From Pantoea sp. IMH (lineage in GTDB: Bacteria > Pseudomonadota > Gammaproteobacteria > Enterobacterales > Enterobacteriaceae), in NCBI RefSeq assembly GCF_000599885.1, contig NZ_JFGT01000002.1, positions 1,075,862 to 1,139,861 on the forward strand: a DNA stretch of 64,000 nt. The letters are read 5' to 3'. The position numbers were made by a program, and so were the translations under genes. Below, in pieces: positions 58,125 to 64,000 of this stretch. Numbering within the stretch: the stretch's first letter is position 1; each line of letters starts with the position of its first letter. The notes under the pieces are model-generated. The model saw only the letters and a program-made list of their open reading frames with translations, searched no databases and was not told the origin of the DNA.

Positions 58125-59027
58125 TTATTTCTGCTGCTTTGCCAGAAGCTTAGGGATCTCACGCAGACACCAGGCCTTCGCTTCTCCCATGCTGTCCCGT
58201 CGCCACGCCATAATAATATCCACTTCGCGGGTATATTCCGGGCTGACGACGCGCAGGCGGCCTTCCGCAATATCTTTTTCCACCATAGGGTAAGGCATTG
58301 AGGCCACGCCCAGTCCCGCCAGCAGCGCACGGCGCTTGTCCTCAATCGAGCTCACCGTCAGGCGCTGCTGTTTGTCCAGCAGCTGCACGGTTAGCACCGG
58401 GCGCTCCCGGGCAGTATCCGCCACGGCGATGCCGCGATATTTTACGCGAGTGACTTCGGAAAGCGGCTCTGGCTCATCATGAACGGGATGATCCGGGCTG
58501 GCGACTATCACACTGATCATGCTGTAGAGCTTGCGGGTATTGATTTCAGATGAGGCGCGAAAATGCATATCGGGCGCAATCACAATATCTGCCCGCCCCT
58601 GCTCCAGACGCTCCCAGGCACCGGCCAGCACTTCCGTCACCAGCGAAATTTGCGTATTCGCTTTCAGCGCGAGCTTATCAATCAGCGGAAAGAGGTGGCT
58701 GCAGGGGACCAGCGCTTCGCTGACAATGGTCAGGTGAGTTTCCCAGCCGCGCGCCAGCGCTTCGGCATCGGTGGTCAGCTTGTCTGCGGCTTCCAGCAGC
58801 ACCCGGCCACGCTCCAGCAACATCCGCCCTACATTGGTGAATTTGGTCCGGTGACCGGAACGGTCGAAGAGCACCACATCCAGCTCTTCCTCAAGTTTCT
58901 GCATGGTATAGCTTAAGGCAGAAGGTACCCGCCCTAACTCATCCGCCGCTGCCGCAAAACTGCCCCGGCGATCGATAGCATCCATCACGCGTAATGCTTC
59001 CAGCGTCAGCGCACGATCTTTTGCCAT
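58125..59027 (-). CDS. yhaJ: LysR-type regulator YhaJ
   Basis: A 300-residue LysR-type regulator. The N-terminal HTH (RVMDAIDRRGSFAAAADELG; PSALSYTMQKLEEEL; LFDRSGHRTKFTN) is followed by a substrate-binding-like effector domain. E. coli YhaJ senses nitroaromatic degradation products and activates yqjF, yhaK and others. Its placement between yqjG and divergent yhaK is the same as in E. coli. Length 298 in E. coli. Confidence 0.92.
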   Translation of the reverse strand: MAKDRALTLEALRVMDAIDRRGSFAAAADELGRVPSALSYTMQKLEEELDVVLFDRSGHRTKFTNVGRMLLERGRVLLEAADKLTTDAEALARGWETHLTIVSEALVPCSHLFPLIDKLALKANTQISLVTEVLAGAWERLEQGRADIVIAPDMHFRASSEINTRKLYSMISVIVASPDHPVHDEPEPLSEVTRVKYRGIAVADTARERPVLTVQLLDKQQRLTVSSIEDKRRALLAGLGVASMPYPMVEKDIAEGRLRVVSPEYTREVDIIMAWRRDSMGEAKAWCLREIPKLLAKQQK

Positions 59028-59153
59028 AGCCTTTCTCTGTCAGTAAATTTGAATATGCTGAGCAGATTAACTGGCTAACAATCCGGCGTCCAGAAACTTA
59101 CTATAAGAACTTCATACAAGGCCGGAAATCAGAACGGCCGGCGGGAGGATTTC

Positions 59154-59861
59154 ATGATAACCAGTCGCACCGCGCAAGAGTGTGGCAAGGCTGATTACGG
59201 CTGGCTCCAGGCGCGATACACTTTTTCCTTTGGTCACTATTTTGATCCCAAATTGCTGGGCTACGCTTCATTACGCGTGCTCAACCAGGAAGTGCTGACA
59301 CCAGGGGCTTCCTTTCAACCCAGAACCTATCCAAAGGTCGATGTCCTGAATCTGATCCTGCAGGGTGAGGCGGAATATCGCGACAGCGATGGCAACCACG
59401 TCACGGCCCGTAGCGGCGAGGCGCTGTTGCTCTCAACGCAGCCAGGCGTCAGCTACAGTGAACATAACCTCAGTAAAGATCAGACGCTGACGCGGATGCA
59501 GCTCTGGCTGGACGCCTCTCCGGCACGGGAAAACATGACGGTACAGCGAATGGCGGTGCCTGTCGACCAGCGTTATCTGCTGCTGGCTTCGCCGGATGGC
59601 GCACATGACAGCCTGCAACTTCGTCAGCAGGTCTGGATCCATCAGCTGCAGCTTAAGGCTGGCGAGACAGAAACTATTGCACTTCATGGCCGACAGGCTT
59701 ATCTGCAATCCATCCACGGCGCGTTAAATGTCGGAACACCTTCGCGTTCCAGACAGGCGTTGGTGTGTGGAGATGGAGCGTTTATTCAGGAAGAAGAGAG
59801 CGTGACGCTGACGGCCAGCACCCCGCTACGGGCGCTGGTGATTGATCTACCCGGCGAATAA
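59154..59861 (+). CDS. yhaK: Pirin-like bicupin YhaK
   Basis: A 235-residue bicupin of the pirin family, thought to be redox sensitive. The N-terminal TFSFGHYFDPKLLGYASLRV and PHP-like LTPGASFQPRTYPKVDVLNL stretch give the first cupin; the second begins near ILQGEAEYRDSDG. Length is close to E. coli YhaK (233 aa). It is divergent from yhaJ, its likely activator. Confidence 0.92.
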   Translation: MITSRTAQECGKADYGWLQARYTFSFGHYFDPKLLGYASLRVLNQEVLTPGASFQPRTYPKVDVLNLILQGEAEYRDSDGNHVTARSGEALLLSTQPGVSYSEHNLSKDQTLTRMQLWLDASPARENMTVQRMAVPVDQRYLLLASPDGAHDSLQLRQQVWIHQLQLKAGETETIALHGRQAYLQSIHGALNVGTPSRSRQALVCGDGAFIQEEESVTLTASTPLRALVIDLPGE

Positions 59862-59900
59862 TTTACACCGGTCGCTGCTCCCGGTGACGGGGTAAACGGC

Positions 59901-60476
59901 TTAATTCAGTCTTGATGAGCGAAGCGGCAGCCAGTACCGGTGCAGCGTCAGCGCCGCCGGACCGATAGCATTCTGACTCTGTATATACTCTTCTGGCGTC
60001 ATCTGCTCAAGCTCAGAGAAACGACTTTCCATACCATGAAGCGCAATGGCATCCAGCGCCTTTTGCGGCTGTTCCGGCAGGGCGGCCCAGTCTCCCAGTG
60101 CGACGCCGCGCAGATAGCCCACGCACCAGTCCTCCACCACGGTATACTCTTCGCCATCCATTTCACTGACGCCGAACAGCGGCGCGAACTGGTCTGGCGC
60201 ATCGTTCAGTCTTTCAGCAATATCGTTCATATGTTGCCAGGTCAGCTGCTGAAAACGACGCTTATTCTCCTCTGAAGGCCACTCAGGCTGTGACGCTTCA
60301 CCTCCCCACAACGCTACCAGCCAGCGCTCAGGCTCCACCACATTTGGGCTGGAGAGAAGGGCCGTTAACATGCCGTCCAGTTCAGAGACGTCCATGACCG
60401 ATTCGTCATTGCCGTACTGAAGCAGCGCATCATCTAACCACTCCAGTTCTTCTTCCGTTAATGGTCCAGTATTCAT
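59901..60476 (-). CDS. UPF0149/YecA-like protein without SEC-C domain
   Basis: A 191-residue cytosolic protein of the UPF0149 family, similar to E. coli YecA in MNTGPLTEEELEWLDDALL, MDVSELDGMLTALLSSPN, EPERWLVALWGGE and YLRGVALGDW. YecA normally ends in a cysteine-rich SEC-C zinc motif; here the protein stops right after LHRYWLPLRSSRLN, and no such motif is visible downstream. AGGAG lies 7 bases before ATG 60476; the longer frame is rejected. Function unknown. Confidence 0.82.
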   Translation of the reverse strand: MNTGPLTEEELEWLDDALLQYGNDESVMDVSELDGMLTALLSSPNVVEPERWLVALWGGEASQPEWPSEENKRRFQQLTWQHMNDIAERLNDAPDQFAPLFGVSEMDGEEYTVVEDWCVGYLRGVALGDWAALPEQPQKALDAIALHGMESRFSELEQMTPEEYIQSQNAIGPAALTLHRYWLPLRSSRLN

Positions 60477-60872
60477 GCGGGATCTCCTGCGCCTGTCGAG
60501 AGTGTGTGAGAAGCATCTTACTCCGTTTGAAACAAGGTGCTGCAAAAAACTGTTTCCGGGGATAAACGGATTAAGAGATACCTGCAGTATGGCTGAAAAT
60601 CCGTTCAGGCGTTCATAAGCGCCCGTAATAAACGTGATATATGGCGGGAAATCAATCCATCTTCAGGACCAACGCTTCTTAACTTGTCCTGGTAGCGCTC
60701 ATTGATGGGGAATGACAAAGCGAATCCGAGAGGCTCACAAAATGACTTAGATCAAAACAAAACCATCAATAACAATTAAAAATGTCCCGTTATAGTACGG
60801 TTGAATAAAAAAAAGTAAAAATAAAGCGTTTTACGGTATCAGGTATAATTACAAAATTAACAGGTATGCATA
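60477..60872. other. Intergenic region, yecA-like to lipoprotein
   Basis: About 400 bases, AT-rich near the right end. I see no gene or clear regulatory motif beyond likely promoter sequence close to 60790-60850. Confidence 0.4.
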
Positions 60873-61109
60873 ATGAAAACTTCAGTATCAGGAAAAACTA
60901 TTTTATTCCCCCTTCTGTTAGCTGCTACTACATTTCTCCTGTCGGCGTGTTCCAGTGATTACGTTATCTCCACACAGGATGGTCATATGCTGACGACTTC
61001 TGGCAAACCGGTAAAAGATAAAGAGACCGGCTTGTTATCCTATAAAGACAGTGACGGCAATATGCATCAACTGAGGCAGCAGGACGTGAAAGAGATTGTT
61101 GAAAAATAA
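60873..61109 (+). CDS. YgdI/YgdR family lipoprotein
   Basis: A 78-residue lipoprotein with signal peptide and lipobox (LLLAATTFLLSAC, Cys about 26). The mature part has the DUF903 pattern SDYVISTQDGHMLTTSGKPV, KDKETGLLSYKDSDGN and a final QQDVKEIVE. Such small lipoproteins are often stress-induced in enterobacteria; the role is unknown. It is separated from its neighbours by about 300-400 bases. Confidence 0.88.
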   Translation: MKTSVSGKTILFPLLLAATTFLLSACSSDYVISTQDGHMLTTSGKPVKDKETGLLSYKDSDGNMHQLRQQDVKEIVEK

Positions 61110-61393
61110 AACGCTTATTTTAACAAGATTGTCAGGTTAGTCAGTTTGAAACCTGTGGGTCTGGACAGGCCAAACGGAAAGCGTGTGCATCAGCATGCTG
61201 GCGTGCATTTACTAACGTTGGGGCTTTGAACGTAACGGCGGCGCAGGCTGGCTATCCTGGCAGCAATGCCGTAGCTGGCCTGGCGCCTGACGAGATCTCT
61301 CCAGATATGCCCGTTAACACGCACCATCATTCTGTTTATCCAGGTCAGCATCATTGTTCTGAGCTGTTCTTATTTCCCGGAAAAAAACACATC

Positions 61394-61696
61394 ATGAAAA
61401 AATTAATTATGTTGCTTCTTCCTTTCTGTCTGACGGGATGCGTGGAGTATAAATGGGTCAAACCGGAGGCTACGGAGCAGCAGGAAAATATTGCGGAGAC
61501 CGACTGCAAGGCTCAGGCATTACGCCAGCTGCCGCCTGACAATATTATTAGCAGTAAATACACCTCAAAAGATAAGAAACATAAAAGTTACGATACTGAT
61601 TACACCACAAGCGACGCCAATCAACAGCAGCGAGAGATTCTGGTAAAGGACTGCATGTTTAAAAAAGGCTGGAACCAAATAGAAATCAAACATTAG
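61394..61696 (+). CDS. Small putative lipoprotein, function unknown
   Basis: A 100-residue protein with a short signal and lipobox (MKKLIMLLLPFCLTGC). The mature part is polar and contains EYKWVKPEAT, ETDCKAQALRQLP and a C-terminal VKDCMFKKGWNQIEI; the two Cys could form a disulfide. The pattern resembles other enterobacterial lipoproteins of unknown role. ATG 61394 is chosen because it starts the signal peptide; 56 codons upstream in frame are not supported. Confidence 0.78.
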   Translation: MKKLIMLLLPFCLTGCVEYKWVKPEATEQQENIAETDCKAQALRQLPPDNIISSKYTSKDKKHKSYDTDYTTSDANQQQREILVKDCMFKKGWNQIEIKH

Positions 61697-61923
61697 GGCA
61701 GATTGCCGGTTTTGCCCTGTCGGGATCAAGGCTTCCGCACAATCCTGATAAATACGTCAGGCGTGGCTTTTACTCTCATGGCAACATTTGGACAACCAAT
61801 ACGCGGTGGCTGGGATTTGCAGGGATGGCAGGATTTTTCGATACCGCCTTCTGGCGTCAGAACAGGCATGGTCTGGAAGGCATGTTTCAACGTCAACAGG
61901 CGTTTTATTGCCTTTCCGAAAGT

Positions 61924-61949
61924 AAAAAACCCGTTGACACGGGGTTTTT
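61924..61949 (-). terminator. Terminator 3 (distal) of rnpB
   Basis: AAAAAACCCGTTGACACGGGGTTTTT: shorter, less perfect stem than the other two; T-rich end on the minus strand. Confidence 0.75.
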
Positions 61950-62042
61950 ACTGAATGAGTTCGGTGCTGACCGGTAAGCCGCTTTCCTGTCATAGAGAGT
62001 GTCGTGGACAGTCATTCATCTTGCCGTTAAATTCTGAAACGC

Positions 62043-62068
62043 AAAAACCCCGCCGAAGCGGGGTTTTT
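62043..62068 (-). terminator. Terminator 2 of rnpB
   Basis: AAAAACCCCGC-CGAA-GCGGGGTTTTT: an 11-bp stem including the A/T runs, identical to terminator 1. Confidence 0.85.
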
Positions 62069-62161
62069 ACTGAATGAGTTCGAAGCTGACCGGTAAGCCG
62101 CTTTCCTGTCATAGAGAGTGTCGTGGACAGTCATTCATCTTGCCGTTAAATTCTGAAACGC

Positions 62162-62187
62162 AAAAACCCCGCCGAAGCGGGGTTTTT
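62162..62187 (-). terminator. Terminator 1 (proximal) of rnpB
   Basis: AAAAACCCCGC-CGAA-GCGGGGTTTTT, about 10 bases beyond the mature 3' end of rnpB. Confidence 0.9.
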
Positions 62188-62196
62188 ACTGAATGA

Positions 62197-62575
<379 letters not shown>

Positions 62576-62582
62576 GGCGCGG

Positions 62583-62611
62583 ATAATAGGGCATTCCGCG
62601 CGGTTTGTCAC
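62583..62611 (-). promoter_or_regulatory. rnpB promoter overlapping the rsmI stop codon
   Basis: On the minus strand: GTGACA (62611-62606), 17 bases, TATTAT (62588-62583), then 7 bases to the RNA 5' end at 62575. The TGA stop codon of rsmI forms part of the -35 box. Confidence 0.85.
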
Positions 62612-63471
62612 CCTTCTTGCTGTTCCAGCGCATATTTATAGAGCGCGTTCTTTTTCACACCATGGATCTCTGCGGTGAGCGCGGCGGCCTTTTTCAGCGG
62701 TAGCTCTTTCTGCAGCAGGGCAAGCGTACGCAGCGCTTCCGGCGGCAGCGCATCCTCCTGCGCGTGATAGCCTTCCACAATCAGCACCATTTCACCCTTG
62801 CGACGGTTTTCATCCTCCAGCACCCATGCCAGCAGCTCACCCACCGGCGCGCCCTTGATCGTTTCCCAGGTTTTGGTGATTTCACGCGCCAGAACGACAT
62901 AGCGTTCCGTTCCCCAAACCGTGACCATATCCTGTAAACTCTCCAGCAGACGGTGGGTGGATTCGTAAAAAATCAGCGTGCGCGCCTCCTGCTCAAGCGC
63001 GCGTAAGGTATCGCAGCGGCCTTTACTTTTGGCGGGAAGAAACCCTTCGTAACAAAAACGGTCAGACGGCAGCCCCGCGGCACTCAAGGCGGCAATGGCG
63101 GCACAGGCGCCCGGCAGCGGTACCACACGGATGCCCGCTTCGCGGCACAGACGCACCAGATGATAGCCGGGATCGTTAATCAGCGGCGTGCCCGCATCGG
63201 AAACCAGCGCGATGCTTTGCCCCTCGCGCAGCTTTGCCAGCAGCAGCTCGGCCTTCTGTTGTTCATTGTGATCGTGCAATGCGAAGAGGCGCGCATTGAT
63301 GGCGAAATGTTGTAGCAACAGCCCGGTATGACGTGTATCTTCCGCTGCGATCAGATCGACGTTTGAGAGCACCGTCAGCGCGCGCTGAGTGATATCGCCC
63401 AGGTTACCGATCGGTGTGGGAACAATATAAAGCGTGCTGGCAGAAATCTCTGCCCGATCGTGTTGTTTCAT
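62608..63471 (-). CDS. rsmI: 16S rRNA (cytidine1402-2'-O)-methyltransferase
   Basis: A 287-residue methyltransferase of the tetrapyrrole-methylase fold that 2'-O-methylates C1402 in the ribosomal P site. Marks are [13 protein letters not shown] at the N-terminus, [29 protein letters not shown] and the [17 protein letters not shown] region. Length is close to E. coli RsmI (286 aa). It is divergent from lpoA and directly upstream of rnpB. Confidence 0.96.
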   Translation of the reverse strand: MKQHDRAEISASTLYIVPTPIGNLGDITQRALTVLSNVDLIAAEDTRHTGLLLQHFAINARLFALHDHNEQQKAELLLAKLREGQSIALVSDAGTPLINDPGYHLVRLCREAGIRVVPLPGACAAIAALSAAGLPSDRFCYEGFLPAKSKGRCDTLRALEQEARTLIFYESTHRLLESLQDMVTVWGTERYVVLAREITKTWETIKGAPVGELLAWVLEDENRRKGEMVLIVEGYHAQEDALPPEALRTLALLQKELPLKKAAALTAEIHGVKKNALYKYALEQQEG

Positions 63472-63533
63472 TGTGAGATCCGAATTGCCGATTTAATATT
63501 GAGCATCTTGAAAAAAACATCACTGGATACAGT

Positions 63534-64000
63534 ATGCTTCCTTCGAAAGTCATTCATAACAAAGCAGGACGCTGCTTTCCCCTTCTGCTGGCTGCCCTTA
63601 TTTTTGCCGGGTGCTCCAGCCGGGACCCGCAAATGCCGGTGGCAAACGTGCAGGGGGCAGCAACGGGCACTTCCGAATACTACCTGCAGCAGATGCAGCA
63701 AAGCCCCGATGATAACAAGGTTGACTGGCAATTACTCGCAATCAGAGCGTTGCTGAAAGAAGAGAAGTTTCCGCAGGCTATCGATCAGTTCAGCAAACTG
63801 CCGCAAACGCTCAACGACACTCAGCGTCAGGAAAGCAACCTGCTAAACGCGCAGATAAGCATTGTGCAGCAGAACCTGAGCGGCGCCGACGCCCTGCTCA
63901 GCCGAATGGATGTTAACGCCCTCTCTGAAACGCAGAAGGCGCGTTACTACCAACTGGTGATCGCCACCCGCCAGGGGCGTCCTTCGCTTGAGGTGCTTCG
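63534..64000 (+). CDS. lpoA: Penicillin-binding protein activator LpoA, N-terminal part (partial)
   Basis: The first 155 codons of an outer-membrane lipoprotein that activates PBP1A for peptidoglycan synthesis; it runs off the right edge. The lipobox is in LLLAALIFAGC, followed by SSRDPQ. The mature part shows the TPR-like N-terminal domain: YYLQQMQQSPDD, WQLLAIRALLKEEKFPQAID and LLNAQISIVQQNLSGADALL. Position next to rsmI is as in E. coli (yraL-yraM). Confidence 0.93.
   Translation, partial: MLPSKVIHNKAGRCFPLLLAALIFAGCSSRDPQMPVANVQGAATGTSEYYLQQMQQSPDDNKVDWQLLAIRALLKEEKFPQAIDQFSKLPQTLNDTQRQESNLLNAQISIVQQNLSGADALLSRMDVNALSETQKARYYQLVIATRQGRPSLEVL

Larger units (their letters stand above)
61924..62196 (-). 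repeat. 119-bp tandem repeats of the rnpB tail with terminators
   Basis: Two units of 119 bp follow the 3' end of rnpB. Each carries a copy of the last 50-60 bases of rnpB (GAGTTCG-x-GCTGACCGGTAAGCCG ... GTGTCGTGGACAGTCATTCATCT on the plus strand), a short spacer and a terminator hairpin. Unit boundaries at 61950, 62069 and 62188 are exactly 119 apart. E. coli has comparable 113-bp repeats behind rnpB. Confidence 0.85.

Overview
The window is about 64 kb of chromosome from an enterobacterium. Gene order matches two Escherichia coli backbone blocks: metK-galP-sprT-endA-rsmE-gshB-yqgE-ruvX ... yggRSTVW-yggN-yggL-trmB-mutY-yggX-mltC-speC, and fadH-rlmG-ygjP-ygjR-alx-sstT-yqjA-mzrA-yqjCDEKF-yqjG-yhaJ-yhaK ... 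rnpB-rsmI-lpoA. GC-rich coding, the joining of these two blocks, and the accessory genes between them suggest an Erwiniaceae member (Pantoea/Erwinia-like). That assignment is inference from gene order only.

Layout. 1-6.4 kb: core block 1, with a GalR/GalS-type operator before galP. 6.4-15.7 kb: a hexuronate module placed between ruvX and pilT/yggR. It holds uxaC-uxaB-uxaA-ygjV on the minus strand, divergent from a TRAP transporter (dctPQM), followed by exuR. Three near-identical sites (AATTGGTNNAACAW) lie before uxaC, dctP and exuR and look like an ExuR regulon. 15.7-24.8 kb: core yggR to mltC, interrupted by a small exported His-rich protein with a consensus FNR-type box upstream. 24.9-27.9 kb: a Tm-1-like (UPF0261) / PEP-hydrolase-like TIM-barrel pair with a divergent TetR regulator, where E. 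coli has nupG. 28-30.1 kb: speC.

30.8-33.4 kb: tRNA-Phe, an AT-rich 2.4-kb insert carrying hcp, a small membrane-type protein and a DUF1493 protein (a possible orphan T6SS cargo/immunity set), then a damaged second tRNA-Phe copy that has lost its -35 box. 34-40.2 kb: accessory genes for a secreted internally repeated protein, a TrkG/H-type potassium transporter, an AI-2E-family exporter, and a SulP transporter-carbonic anhydrase operon. 40.9-51.3 kb: core block 2, with a YfiH/PgeF paralogue and a CBS-domain ClC channel inserted, and a yybP-ykoY (Mn2+) riboswitch before alx.

51.4-53 kb: a second uxaB stands alone between sstT and yqjA, exactly where E. coli keeps uxaCA-exuT-exuR. 53.5-60.5 kb: yqjA to yhaK plus a YecA-like protein lacking SEC-C. 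60.8-64 kb: two small lipoproteins, rnpB with 119-bp tandem repeats of its tail and terminator, rsmI, and the start of lpoA. No IS element, CRISPR array, integrase or prophage was seen.
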